In this document: one piece after another, positions 7,564 to 16,489 of the stretch
How positions within the stretch are numbered: position 1 is the first letter of the stretch
How the letters are laid out: the number at the start of each line of letters is the position of its first letter
Assembly (NCBI RefSeq): GCF_016587415.1
Contig: NZ_BNJI01000001.1
Coordinates: 1,527,501 to 1,591,500, forward strand
Direction: 5' to 3'
DNA length: 64,000 nt
Origin: Ktedonobacter sp. SOSP1-85
Lineage (GTDB): Bacteria > Chloroflexota > Ktedonobacteria > Ktedonobacterales > Ktedonobacteraceae
The notes under the pieces: generated by a model
What the model saw: only the letters and a program-made list of their open reading frames with translations
Told to the model about the DNA's origin: nothing
Database searches by the model: none
Position numbers and translations under genes: made by a program

Positions 7564-9315
7564 ATGTTGAAAACGGATCGTCGAGTAGAGCGACACACTG
7601 TAGCTGAAGCGCTGCCTGCTAGCCCCATCTCACCTGAACAAACGCCCTTGCACACCTCGCGCCCTATGCACTTGCGCGCACATGCCTTACTACCTGCAAT
7701 GCTGGCGTGTTTTCTCTTGCTCAGTGGCGCGTTCTCGCTCCAGGGCTTGATGTTCTTCTCCTCTCTCCTGGGCGATCTCTTTCCCTGGACTATCCAGCTC
7801 TCGCACCTGCTCTTTCCGGGGCAAGCACTCAACCCCCGCCTATTTCATCACAATCTCCCTACCCCCAGCGTGCTCACAAGCTGGACACACACCTTGCTTG
7901 TCGCTGCGCTCTTTCTCCTGATCGGAGGACTCTACCTGCTTGCCCTGCGCATCCTCCCACAAAGGACACGTTTGCGGGTTGTGTTTGTCGGGGCTCTCCT
8001 CCTGGGTCTGATCTGGGCCTTTATGCCCATTGTGACCTCGGCCGACCTCTTCTCTTACATTGCCTATGCGCGCATGGGCGTTATCTATCATCTCAATCCG
8101 CTGATACAGACGCCGCACGCGATCTGGCATGATCCTGTATACATCAATATCTACTGGACCGATCAGCCCTCGGTGTATGGTCCAGTCTACACGGGTTTGA
8201 CCTATACACTCCAATTGCTCTGTGGAATGCTCTTTGGGGCGCAAAATGTGGCAGTTATGGTGCTGGCGTTGCGTCTACTCGACCTCGCCACACACCTGGG
8301 CTCCACCTGGCTCATCTGGTCCATCGGAGGCTACTTGCAAGGAAGCAAGCAATCGCCACGGCAAAGAATGCTGGCGACGCTGGCATTTGCCTGGAATCCG
8401 CTCCTACTCTTTGAGGCCTGCGTCAATGCCCACAACGATACCCTGGTACTTTTCTTTATTTTGCTGGCACTCTGGTTTCTCGTGCGTACAGGCCAGCCAA
8501 CATGGCGCACCCATCTCCTGGTCGCACTCAACCTCTCCCTGGCCACCTGTATTAAGGTAAATGTGGGCATCTTGCTGCCCGGCTATCTCTGTTATCTTCT
8601 GGCCTGTACCCCAGAGGGTACGCTCTGGCAGCGCCTACGCCAGCCCCTCCTCGTGCTCCTGGGCACTGCGCTGCCAATGGTGCTGCTCTACGCCCCCTTC
8701 TGGGATAATGGTCAGATCCTCACCCTACTCAAAGTCAATCCTGGGACCTACCGCGCCATCAATACCGTACCCGAACTTCTGACACATATCATTAATAGTC
8801 TCTTTCTCCCCTCCGCGCCAGAAAATGGCTCGTTGACCGAGTTCATCATGCGCGATCTCAGCCTGCTGCTCTTCTTTCTGAGCTTCGCCTTTATCTGCTG
8901 GCACGCCCTGCGTTCGGCAACCGCGCCCAGAACGCCGCTCGCCCTCATACGTTGGATGGCTCTTGCCTGGTTGCTCTACATGGGACTGGGATCGCCCTGG
9001 TACTGGCCCTGGTACGCGATTACCTTCTTCGGCCTCTTCGCACTAGTCGAGAGCGCGACAAGCGCCAAAGAGTGGCAGGAACTCGCCACGCGCATCCCAT
9101 TCTTGCCTGCGATTAATATCCCGGTGGCGGTCCATATCCTGGGGATTACGATGGCTAGCACCTACTGCTTCTTTGCCTGGCCAGCAGTGACAACCTTTCT
9201 GCCCTTCCTGCCAGGCTTCCGCGTCGCCTTCCTGCGCTCCATCTGGACCTGGATAGTCCCTCTCCTTCTGGGATGCAAGGCCTGGATTCGTCAGCGTCTG
9301 CGGCGCTTCGCATAG
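7564..9315 (+). CDS. Polytopic GT-C glycosyltransferase (mannosyltransferase-like)
   Basis: 583 residues with about 12 hydrophobic segments after a 45-residue cytoplasmic N-terminus. The first large loop carries an Asp (TSADLFSYIAYARMG) and YGPVYTGLTY, the arrangement in GT-C enzymes that use polyprenyl-phosphate sugars, including actinobacterial MptA/MptB-type mannosyltransferases. It would add sugars to envelope glycans or lipids at the outer membrane face; the exact donor and acceptor cannot be told. It stands alone, convergent with the response regulator. ATG is preceded by GGAG. Confidence 0.82.
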   Translation: MLKTDRRVERHTVAEALPASPISPEQTPLHTSRPMHLRAHALLPAMLACFLLLSGAFSLQGLMFFSSLLGDLFPWTIQLSHLLFPGQALNPRLFHHNLPTPSVLTSWTHTLLVAALFLLIGGLYLLALRILPQRTRLRVVFVGALLLGLIWAFMPIVTSADLFSYIAYARMGVIYHLNPLIQTPHAIWHDPVYINIYWTDQPSVYGPVYTGLTYTLQLLCGMLFGAQNVAVMVLALRLLDLATHLGSTWLIWSIGGYLQGSKQSPRQRMLATLAFAWNPLLLFEACVNAHNDTLVLFFILLALWFLVRTGQPTWRTHLLVALNLSLATCIKVNVGILLPGYLCYLLACTPEGTLWQRLRQPLLVLLGTALPMVLLYAPFWDNGQILTLLKVNPGTYRAINTVPELLTHIINSLFLPSAPENGSLTEFIMRDLSLLLFFLSFAFICWHALRSATAPRTPLALIRWMALAWLLYMGLGSPWYWPWYAITFFGLFALVESATSAKEWQELATRIPFLPAINIPVAVHILGITMASTYCFFAWPAVTTFLPFLPGFRVAFLRSIWTWIVPLLLGCKAWIRQRLRRFA

Positions 9316-9321
9316 TGTTAT

Positions 9322-9394
9322 TTATAGTGTAAAGAGGGTGGTGATGGCAGCCTGACAAGGCCAGACCGCCATCACCACCCTCTTTACACTATAA
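9322..9394. repeat. 27-bp perfect inverted repeat between convergent genes
   Basis: Arms 9322-9348 and 9368-9394 are perfect complements around a 19-nt loop. The right arm overlaps the last codons and stop of the response-regulator gene (minus, stop 9384-9386). Its position suits a bidirectional terminator, but neither side has a T-tract. Confidence 0.85.
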
Positions 9395-9791
9395 GCAATC
9401 GCACGGCGTCCAGGAGATCGCGGACATGAAACGGTTTGACGATGACGCGTTCAACGCCCAGGCTGGAAGCCTCGGGACTCTGCCTGGCCGCGGTAATCAC
9501 GATGACGCCTGGAAGTGGTTGAGGACTCTCCCACTGTTGGCGTAAGCAGGCAAGGAAGGCCTGCCCATCCATCCCTGGCATCGCGAGATCCAGCAAAATG
9601 ACCGCTGGATAGCGCCCCTCACGCGAGATGCACTGTATCCAGTTGAGCGCCTCCTGGCCCTCAGCAGCCTCAGCTGGTTCGTAGCCATCCATTTCCAGCG
9701 CCCAGGAGACCATATCTCGAATAGCAGGGTTATCATCGACCACCAGAACCAGCGGCTGACATCCCTGTTCATGCTGTTGTGGCTGCATCAT
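9384..9791 (-). CDS. Single-domain response regulator (REC only)
   Basis: 135 residues forming one CheY-like receiver: LVVDDNPAIRD with the acidic pair at 19-20, acceptor D68 in ILLDLAMPGMDG, the Thr of VITAA, and the Lys of VIVKPF. No output domain, so it acts by protein interaction or as a phosphorelay shuttle. No kinase is adjacent; the hybrid kinase at 1585-3507 is the nearest candidate partner (inference). It is last in a minus-strand run after the hydrolase. The final codons lie within a palindrome arm. Confidence 0.9.
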   Translation of the reverse strand: MMQPQQHEQGCQPLVLVVDDNPAIRDMVSWALEMDGYEPAEAAEGQEALNWIQCISREGRYPAVILLDLAMPGMDGQAFLACLRQQWESPQPLPGVIVITAARQSPEASSLGVERVIVKPFHVRDLLDAVRLLIV

Positions 9792-9852
9792 AGCTTGTCC
9801 TACCTACGAGACTGCTGCTAAGCACGCCTGCTTGCTTTTCAAGACAAACGCG

Positions 9853-10665
9853 CTATTCCGTTGTGGGAAACTTTGTGAGCAGGAAATGTCGAAGCTCCTG
9901 CAAGAAGGTCTCAGGCTGTTCGAGGTTAGAGAGATGACCCGCATCTTCAATCACAACCAGGCGCGCGCCTGGAATACGCGCCGCATACTCGCGAGCGACC
10001 TCTGGCGGGGTAAGGCGGTCCTGTGCCCCCACCAGGACCAGGGCTGGGCAATGGATCGCGCCAAGTAACATGGTCGCGTCTTCACGTTTCGCCATGCCAC
10101 GTGAGATCGCGGCGATACCTACGGGAGTTGCCGCCAGAATCATCTGGCGTACACGCGCCTCCACTTCGGGAGCGTGCTGCCGTGTCGTTGCTGCCAGCAG
10201 GTTGGGAAGTTGGAGATCGGCAATCGCCTCCGTCCCCTCGGTCAGAGCCAACTGCGCCATACGTTCGCGGTTGGCTCTCCCCTCCTCATTATCAGCTCCG
10301 GGACGCGTGTCGGCCAGAATCAGGCCCTTGACCCGCTGAGGGTACTTGCGTAAGAATGCGAATGCCACATAGCCGCCAAGCGAGAGACCACACAGAATTG
10401 CGTCCTGCATCCCCAGTGCGTCCATCAAACCAGCAACATCATTGGCGAGATCTTCCATCGTCACGGCCTCGCGCCCCTGGCTCTCGCTCTCGCCCAGGCC
10501 ACGCCAATCCAGCGCGACAAGGCGAAAGCGTTGCTCACCCAGCAGGGCCAGCATCTGCCCCTCCCACATCCGCCGATTGAGGGGAAAGGCATGCAGGAAG
10601 ATGATGGGATAACCGATGCCATGGTCATCATAGGCGATCTCGGCATTGCGTATCCTTACTTTCAT
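9853..10665 (-). CDS. Alpha/beta-fold hydrolase
   Basis: 270 residues, soluble. Catalytic triad positions are visible: nucleophile Ser in GLSLGGY (near 94), acid Asp in VGAQDRLTP, and His in DAGHLSNLEQPE. The oxyanion-hole HAFPLN is near the start. The layout resembles 3-oxoadipate enol-lactonase/RutD-like enzymes, but substrate cannot be assigned. It starts six bases after the lipA stop, suggesting co-transcription with lipA; a lipoate-related esterase role would be speculation. Confidence 0.88.
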   Translation of the reverse strand: MKVRIRNAEIAYDDHGIGYPIIFLHAFPLNRRMWEGQMLALLGEQRFRLVALDWRGLGESESQGREAVTMEDLANDVAGLMDALGMQDAILCGLSLGGYVAFAFLRKYPQRVKGLILADTRPGADNEEGRANRERMAQLALTEGTEAIADLQLPNLLAATTRQHAPEVEARVRQMILAATPVGIAAISRGMAKREDATMLLGAIHCPALVLVGAQDRLTPPEVAREYAARIPGARLVVIEDAGHLSNLEQPETFLQELRHFLLTKFPTTE

Positions 10666-10671
10666 CCAAGT

Positions 10672-11550
10672 TTACTCCTCTTTTGTCGCGCCCTCCGCCT
10701 GCTCATGAGCATGGTATGAGCTACGCACAAAGGGACCAGACTCCACATGTCTGAAGCCCATCTTCTTCCCCTCAGCCTTGAGCGCTGCAAACTCCTCAAG
10801 CGGGACATAGCGCTGGATCGGCAGATGCTGGAACGATGGGCGTAGATACTGACCAATAGTCAGGATATCGACGTCGTGCTCGCGCATATCGCGCATCACC
10901 TGCAAAATCTCGTCTGTGGTCTCGCCCAGCCCAAGCATAAAACCGGACTTGGTAGGAGCCGCTGGGTTCATCTCTTTGGCCCATTTCAGCACCTGTAGAG
11001 AGCGCTCGTACACGGCCTGCGGGCGCACACGCTTGTACAACCTTGGAATAGTTTCTACATTATGGTTAAACACATCTGGCTTCGCGTCTATAACCACCTT
11101 TAGTGCATCATATATTCCCTTAAAGTCGGGTGTCAAGACCTCTACTTTACACTCGGGATTTAGGCGACGAATCCAGCGGATCGTGGCCGCGAAGACTCCC
11201 GCCCCCCCGTCTTTCAGCTCATCACGGTTCACCGATGTGACGACGGCATGCCGCAGCCCCATGTGCTGCGCAGCCTCAGCGACACGTTTAGGCTCTTCCC
11301 AGTCCATCCCCATCGGACGGCCTGTCTCGACGGCACAGAAACCACAGCTCCGGGTACAGACCCGACCGAGAATCATAAACGTGGCGGTCTTATGCCCCCA
11401 ACACTCACCGATATTGGGGCAGCGCGCCTCCTCACAGACCGTGTGCAGCGACTGCCCACGCATCAAGTCCTTCAACTCATCGTAATTTTTGCCACTGGGG
11501 GGACGCACCCGCAACCACTCGGGACGCCGCTGAGGGATTATTGTTGTCAT
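10672..11550 (-). CDS. lipA: Lipoyl synthase
   Basis: 292 residues. It inserts two sulfurs into protein-bound octanoyl groups using S-adenosylmethionine and two 4Fe-4S clusters. Both cluster motifs are intact: C39/C44/C50 in [12 protein letters not shown] (auxiliary) and C65/C69/C72 in CTRSCGFC (radical SAM). The C-terminal RSSYHAHE is also conserved. It lies downstream of the E1/E2 genes on the same strand, matching its role in lipoylating E2. A promoter-like site and a long hairpin precede it. Confidence 0.97.
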   Translation of the reverse strand: MTTIIPQRRPEWLRVRPPSGKNYDELKDLMRGQSLHTVCEEARCPNIGECWGHKTATFMILGRVCTRSCGFCAVETGRPMGMDWEEPKRVAEAAQHMGLRHAVVTSVNRDELKDGGAGVFAATIRWIRRLNPECKVEVLTPDFKGIYDALKVVIDAKPDVFNHNVETIPRLYKRVRPQAVYERSLQVLKWAKEMNPAAPTKSGFMLGLGETTDEILQVMRDMREHDVDILTIGQYLRPSFQHLPIQRYVPLEEFAALKAEGKKMGFRHVESGPFVRSSYHAHEQAEGATKEE

Positions 11551-11583
11551 GCCTAGTTATTCCTTATTTTTCGGGTTCTGGAT

Positions 11584-11640
11584 AGGTGATGTAGTGCAGT
11601 GGCCGCGTACGCAAGTAGCGGCCACTGCACTACATCACCT
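11584..11640. repeat. 23-bp perfect inverted repeat upstream of lipA
   Basis: Arms 11584-11606 and 11618-11640 pair perfectly around an 11-nt loop. It lies 34 bases upstream of the lipA start, within its leader if the promoter at 11717-11747 is real. No T-tract follows on the minus strand. Confidence 0.8.
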
Positions 11641-11716
11641 GGCTGGGCGAGCGCCGCAGGTGCGAGGGGTCCAGCCCAGAACGTGTACATGGCGTTAGCT
11701 AACAAAACACATACTA

Positions 11717-11747
11717 ATACTAGCACACCCTGCACAGTGTACGTCAA
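11717..11747 (-). promoter_or_regulatory. Possible lipA promoter
   Basis: On the minus strand TTGACG (11747-11742) is followed after 19 bases by TAGTAT (11722-11717), preceded by TG-N, an extended -10. It lies in the gap between the E2 gene and lipA, so lipA may have its own promoter. By eye only. Confidence 0.4.
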
Positions 11748-11752
11748 TTATT

Positions 11753-13099
11753 CTAGTAGACGTCTATCTCGCGGCCATAGCTCTCAAGACGCGTCTTGAC
11801 TGTCTTCAAGAAGCCACCAGACTCCAGGCCATCGAGCAGGCGATGATCAAAGGAGAGGCAGAGATACATCATGTAGCGAATGGCGATGGCGTCATCTTCC
11901 GTCACCACCGGGCGCTTCACCACAGCATTCATGGCCAGAATGCCGGCATGCGGCTGGTTAATGATCGGAATAGAGATGACTGTGCCAAAGACGCCCGTAT
12001 TGTTGACGACAAAGGTACTTCCTTGCATATCCTGCAACGTCAGCTTGTTATTGCGCGCGCGCTGGGCCAGGGCATTTACCTGCTTCGCCAGGCCTGCCAG
12101 CGTGTACTGGTCCGCGTCATAAATGGTGGGGACGACCAGGCCGGTCTCGGTTCCGACCGCCACACCCATGTTGATGCGCCTCTTGATGAGGATCTTGTTG
12201 TCCTCGGACCAGGAAGAGTTCATAACCGGGTACTTCCGGATGCCCTCACAGACCGCCTTGATCACGAAGGGAACATAACTCATGGCATAGCCCTCGCGGC
12301 GCTTGAAGTCCTCTTTGTTCTTCTCCAGCCACTTCGCGATCCCGGTCATATCAACCTCGACCATAGCCGTGGCATGGGGCGAGGTGCGCTTGCTCCGCAC
12401 CATGTGCTCAGCAGTTGCCAGGCGAATACGGCTGGGCGTAATTACCTGTACATCGTCGCCTGCTGGGATTTCGATTGGTGCTGAGGTGACAGCGGTAGAG
12501 GCAGGCTGAGGCTCGGGAGTCCTGGGGGCAGCTACGGCCTGCTGAGCAGTCGAGCGCTGTTCCAGGTAAGCCAGGATATCTTCTTTGCGCACGCGCCCAT
12601 TGATACCCGTGCCCTGAATGGCATTAAGATCAAGGCCATGCTCACGCGCCAGGCGACGAGCCAGGGGCGAAATGCGCTGGCGCTCTTCCTCGCCATTCTT
12701 CTCAGTGACAGGGGCCGAGGCCACGGCCTGTGTGCCAGCGGTGCGCGCCTCGCGCTGCTCCATAACTGGAGTTTCCAGTTGTTCGCGCTTCTGCACAGGA
12801 GCGGCATCGGGACCTGGAGCGGCAGAGGGAGCCTGGGGAGACGTTTCTGCGGGTATATCTGCGCTTTCTTCAATCAAGACAATATCAGTTCCAACGGGCA
12901 CCGTCTCATCGACCTGCACCAGGAGTTTGACGATCTTGCCCGCGACAGGTGAAGGCAGCTCCGCATTGATCTTATCGGTAACCACCTCGGCGATAGACTC
13001 GTCGCGCTCAACATAGTCGCCGATATTCTTGAGCCAGGCTCCAATCGTCCCCTCAGCCACTGATTCGCCCAGGCGAGGCATCTTAACTGGCGTTGCCAT
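11753..13099 (-). CDS. pdhC: 2-oxoacid dehydrogenase E2 (dihydrolipoyl acyltransferase)
   Basis: 448 residues from ATG 13099, chosen because AGGAG lies about eight bases upstream and MATPVKMPRLGES is the usual family start; a longer in-frame start at 13180 lacks such support. Domains: one lipoyl domain with the lipoylated K43 in TDKIN; an Ala/Pro/Glu-rich linker; an E3-binding domain (ISPLARRLAREHGLDL); and the acyltransferase core with the catalytic His in SFDHRLLDG. It forms the multimeric core of the complex. Substrate (pyruvate or branched-chain 2-oxoacid) cannot be fixed from E2 alone. E3 is not in this window. Confidence 0.93.
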   Translation of the reverse strand: MATPVKMPRLGESVAEGTIGAWLKNIGDYVERDESIAEVVTDKINAELPSPVAGKIVKLLVQVDETVPVGTDIVLIEESADIPAETSPQAPSAAPGPDAAPVQKREQLETPVMEQREARTAGTQAVASAPVTEKNGEEERQRISPLARRLAREHGLDLNAIQGTGINGRVRKEDILAYLEQRSTAQQAVAAPRTPEPQPASTAVTSAPIEIPAGDDVQVITPSRIRLATAEHMVRSKRTSPHATAMVEVDMTGIAKWLEKNKEDFKRREGYAMSYVPFVIKAVCEGIRKYPVMNSSWSEDNKILIKRRINMGVAVGTETGLVVPTIYDADQYTLAGLAKQVNALAQRARNNKLTLQDMQGSTFVVNNTGVFGTVISIPIINQPHAGILAMNAVVKRPVVTEDDAIAIRYMMYLCLSFDHRLLDGLESGGFLKTVKTRLESYGREIDVY

Positions 13100-13180
13100 A
13101 GTCTTGTACTCCTTATATATCTCCTCCTCAGACCTCGACCATCCAGGCCCAGGGTCTAAGTAGCAGTATGTCATCGTCAA

Positions 13181-13253
13181 TTACTACTTATCCGAAAGCC
13201 CTGAGCGCGAAGCGCTAGTCACGCCAGTGACGTTGGGTTTCGGAATAAGATCT
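13181..13253. repeat. Dispersed repeat family 2, short copy
   Basis: It shares most positions with 7075-7182 but lacks the 36-bp internal segment. The ends CTTATCCGAAAGCCC and GGGTTTCGGAATAAG form an imperfect hairpin. It sits between the E1beta and E2 genes and touches the E1beta stop codon (TAA, 13253-13255). Confidence 0.75.
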
Positions 13254-14242
13254 TAGTATGCGGCCAGCTTGCGTGCTGCCGCGAGAATCTTCTCGGCATT
13301 GGGTAGATATGCGTTCTCCAGCGGAGGAGCATAGGGGAAAGGCACGTCGGGAGCCGCTACCCGCGTAATCGGACCATCAAGATACTCAAACAACTCTTCC
13401 GCCAGCATAGCCGCCAGCTCAGCCCCAATACCACCCGAGAGCATATCCTCATGCACAATCAGCACCTTATTGGTACGCTTCACCGAAGCCTTGATGGTCT
13501 CGCGGTCCAGCGGGACCAGGCTGCGCAGATCCACCACTTCCACCTCAAGGTCATCTTCCTGCTCCAGTACTTGAGCCGCCCGTAAGCATTGATGTACCAT
13601 GGCGCCGTACGTCAGGATGGTCATATCCGCGCCCTGGCGACGCACAATGGCCTCTCCAAGCGGCACGATATAATCCTCTTCCGGCACCTCGTCGCGCAAA
13701 TCGGGTAGGCGATAGAGAAGCTTATGCTCCAGGTAGAGCACGGGATTATTGTCACGAATGGCCGCCTTGAGCAGGCCCTTCGCATCATAAGTTGTTGAGG
13801 GATAGACTACCTTGATGCCCGGCGTATGAAAGAACCAGGCCTCGGGGGTCGAGGAATGAAATGGACCACCCCTGGTGCCGCCACCAGCCGGGCCACGAAT
13901 AACCATCGGCGTCGGCACGCCCGTGCGCCAGTACATCTTGCTCGCCATATTGACGATCTGGTCAAAACCACAGGTAATAAAGTCAATGAACTGCATCTCG
14001 GCGATGGGACGCATACCCATCAGTGATGCTCCCACAGCCGATCCAATAATAGCAGACTCCGCCATAGGTGTATCGATCACCCGCTCCGCGCCAAACTCTT
14101 CTTGCAAGCCCGCGCTGACCTTGAAGGCGCCACCGTAGGTACCCACGTCCTCGCCTAGCAAGAAAACGGCCTCATCTCGCCGCATTTCTTCGCGCATTGC
14201 CTCGCCAATGGCTTCCAAATAGGTTATTTTCTTCGCGCTCAT
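13253..14242 (-). CDS. pdhB: 2-oxoacid dehydrogenase E1 beta subunit
   Basis: 329 residues, the normal length. With E1alpha it forms the thiamin diphosphate decarboxylase that feeds E2. Family landmarks are present: LGEDVGTYGGAFKVS, IDTPMAESAIIGSAVGAS, an EMQFIDF stretch, RGPAGGGTRGGPFHS and VDLRSLVPLDRETI. It overlaps the E1alpha stop by four bases (ATGA), implying coupled translation. A 153-bp gap holding a dispersed repeat separates it from E2. Confidence 0.95.
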   Translation of the reverse strand: MSAKKITYLEAIGEAMREEMRRDEAVFLLGEDVGTYGGAFKVSAGLQEEFGAERVIDTPMAESAIIGSAVGASLMGMRPIAEMQFIDFITCGFDQIVNMASKMYWRTGVPTPMVIRGPAGGGTRGGPFHSSTPEAWFFHTPGIKVVYPSTTYDAKGLLKAAIRDNNPVLYLEHKLLYRLPDLRDEVPEEDYIVPLGEAIVRRQGADMTILTYGAMVHQCLRAAQVLEQEDDLEVEVVDLRSLVPLDRETIKASVKRTNKVLIVHEDMLSGGIGAELAAMLAEELFEYLDGPITRVAAPDVPFPYAPPLENAYLPNAEKILAAARKLAAY

Positions 14243-15336
14243 CGTCGACCAATGGCCTCCTCTTCCTGGCTTACCGTAGTAAAGGACTCACCTGTACGCC
14301 GATCCAGGGCGTTGATATAGCGAGGATTGTCCGCCCCTGGCTCACCCACAATCGCAATAGGACCATCGGGCGCAAACACATAGTCCGTGACCGTCGCTAC
14401 GTCTGGCTCGGGACTCTGCTCCGCATAGCGAACCGCATCATCACATATCTCGCGGATGCGGGCCTCCATCTGGGCTTTCTTCCTGGCCGTCAAGAGTCTT
14501 TCTTGCTCCAGATAGGCCTCAAAGCGGGTAATAGGGTCTTTTTTGAGCCACTCCTCGCGCAGTTCTTTCGGTACATAGTCGGCTTTATCCGCCTCTGAAT
14601 GCCCGCGCACGCGGAAGGTCTTGCACTCTACAATAGCAGGGCCGTTACCCGCACGAGCATGCTCGCCCGCACGCGAGACGGCTTCGATGACTGCCAGGAC
14701 ATCATTTCCATCCACAGTCTCGCCCGGAATATTATACGCTTTGGCGCGCTCAGAGAGCTGCTGCACATTAAATTGCTTGTAACCAGGGGTCGAGTAGGCA
14801 TAGCCATTATTCTCAATGACCAGCACCAGGGGTAACTTCTGCACCGAGGCCATATTGAGCGCTTCGTGAAATGGACCTGTATTGGTCGCGCCATCTCCAC
14901 ATGAGGCCAGGACAATGCTCTCACGCTTACGCATCTTCATCGTCAACGCCACGCCACACGCCACGGGAAGCGACTCGCCAAGCATACTGATCATAGGCAC
15001 AATGCCATGATGCATATCTCCAATATGCAGCTGCCCATCGCGTCCCAGCGATGGAGAGTTGCCACGCGCTAACCACTGGCACATGACCGCGCGTGGAGAG
15101 GTACCTCGAACTAGATGCATCCCCAGATCTCGGTGCTGCGGAACAATGCAGTCGCCATCGCGCAGCGTCATCGCTGCCCCGACAGTTGTCGCCTCATGCC
15201 CCTGCGCGGTGTAGACACCACCCACAACACGCCCCTGCAAGAACAGAGTGCGGGTGCGCTCTTCCATCGCGCGCGTCAGGCGCATGAGATAAAAGATCTG
15301 AAGCAGGTCAACATTAGCCTGCTGCGTTTCATGCAT
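14239..15336 (-). CDS. pdhA: 2-oxoacid dehydrogenase E1 alpha subunit
   Basis: 365 residues. Thiamin diphosphate-binding motif GDGATNTGPFHEALNMAS...ENNGYAYS is intact, as is the RGHSEADKADYV loop that normally carries the regulatory or channel residues. First gene of the E1alpha-E1beta-E2 set. Sequence features fit the PdhA/AcoA/BkdA superfamily; pyruvate, acetoin or branched-chain substrate cannot be separated by eye. The presence of lipA downstream supports a lipoate-dependent complex in either case. Confidence 0.93.
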   Translation of the reverse strand: MHETQQANVDLLQIFYLMRLTRAMEERTRTLFLQGRVVGGVYTAQGHEATTVGAAMTLRDGDCIVPQHRDLGMHLVRGTSPRAVMCQWLARGNSPSLGRDGQLHIGDMHHGIVPMISMLGESLPVACGVALTMKMRKRESIVLASCGDGATNTGPFHEALNMASVQKLPLVLVIENNGYAYSTPGYKQFNVQQLSERAKAYNIPGETVDGNDVLAVIEAVSRAGEHARAGNGPAIVECKTFRVRGHSEADKADYVPKELREEWLKKDPITRFEAYLEQERLLTARKKAQMEARIREICDDAVRYAEQSPEPDVATVTDYVFAPDGPIAIVGEPGADNPRYINALDRRTGESFTTVSQEEEAIGRR

Positions 15337-15471
15337 GTTTTAACTCCTCTAGTTGGGCTGACAGCCTGAAACTATCAGGTTCACTGTATTTTCGCGTGCC
15401 GACTTGATAAAGTCAAGGGATTATTTATATGGTACCCCAAACCCTGCTCTATTGGCGAAGGCAGAGGAGTT

Positions 15472-15600
15472 TTCGCGCCTGCGGCGCTCAGAGTAAGAGG
15501 GTATACGTCAAAAACGGCTTTGCCGTTTTTGACGTATACCCTCTTACTCTAGTGGCTCGCCTAACAAGCCGAGGTAGATCCTAGAGGAGATTTAGGAGAC
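15472..15600. repeat. Palindrome element with conserved cap and tail
   Basis: A 29-bp perfect stem (15490-15518 with 15522-15550, TTT loop) follows the cap TTCGCGCCTGCGGCGCTCA. It is followed by GGCTCGCCTAACAAGC and AGAGGAGATTTAGGAGA. The cap and tail match the element at 3817-3912, again ending at the stop codon of a minus-strand gene (PrsW part). The palindrome sequence itself is different. Confidence 0.75.
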
Positions 15601-16478
15601 TATGTACCAGTCTGCTCCAATTCCTGGCGCAGGCGATGTATACGCTGGCGATAGACATCTTCGGGCTGTACATCCCCTGGCTTGGGTTCATCTCCCATGC
15701 TCACATGCCACTTACGAAAGGCCAGGCCGATCTCCGTCTGGTAGAGCGCTCTTACACGCAACCACTGCTTCAATCCACGTTTTCTTAAGACTTTGCGCTC
15801 CGCCTTCGCCCGCTGAAACGAACTCTGAAGCAGAGCATACTCATCTACACGTATGACACCACTACTGACCTCGGACGCCAGGAATTCACGCACGACGGTC
15901 GCTTCATGTGCCAGTGATTTTACCAGGATATAGAGCAGAGTCAGTTGCGTCACAAAGGGAGGGATATAGTTGCCCAGGATGGCGACCCACCAGACCGTTA
16001 AAGCGATCGCGTTATTGGGCAAATTGGTTACCAGCGCGCCCGCGTAGAAAATCACGAAGTCATAGACGCTATGCAACAATACCGCGAGCAGGAAGCCCCC
16101 GGCTGGCACCAGCCACTGCTGCCAGCGCACTCGTGTATGCCGCACATAGCCTAGCGCGACACCTATGCACACCGTAAAGGTTGGATGCGTTAGCCAGCCC
16201 AGGACAATGCGCGCCACGATCAGGTAGGGCAGCGATCCCTTGGAGACATTGGTGGCAAAGTAGAGAAAGTTCTCAGTCAGGGCGAAGCCCGCCCCGATCA
16301 AGGCCCCGTAGACAAAGCCATCGGTCACATTATCAAACTCGTCCCGCAGCATATAAAAGAGCAAGACCAGGCCCAGGCCTTTTAAGGCTTCCTCGGTAAT
16401 ACCGGGATTGAGTCCCTGTAAAAGCGAGCGTAGCAGCGTGCTCGTTTGCGGCCCCAGGCTACTAATCCAGGCATCCAC
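15600..16478 (-). CDS. PrsW-type glutamic membrane protease, C-terminal part
   Basis: 292 residues. PrsW/M82 motifs are present and intact: EEALK (EExxK), FALTENFLYF, the His of LTHPTFTVCIG, and LHSVYDF. Family members are multi-membrane proteases; in Bacillus PrsW cleaves an anti-sigma factor. The normal N-terminal helices are missing here but are found, in another frame, at the end of the upstream FHA gene. Reading through a -1 shift at 16517-16523 gives WGGIIAIPLAQLSEGL and then this ORF. Translated alone from its ATG it would lack the first helices. A soluble charged tail of about 90 residues follows the membrane region. Confidence 0.85.
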   Translation of the reverse strand: MDAWISSLGPQTSTLLRSLLQGLNPGITEEALKGLGLVLLFYMLRDEFDNVTDGFVYGALIGAGFALTENFLYFATNVSKGSLPYLIVARIVLGWLTHPTFTVCIGVALGYVRHTRVRWQQWLVPAGGFLLAVLLHSVYDFVIFYAGALVTNLPNNAIALTVWWVAILGNYIPPFVTQLTLLYILVKSLAHEATVVREFLASEVSSGVIRVDEYALLQSSFQRAKAERKVLRKRGLKQWLRVRALYQTEIGLAFRKWHVSMGDEPKPGDVQPEDVYRQRIHRLRQELEQTGT

Positions 16479-16489
16479 CAGGCCTTCGC

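Noticed and set aside
11553..11747. Small ORF upstream of lipA
   Set aside because: It crosses the 11584-11640 palindrome and a promoter-like site and has no recognisable protein features.
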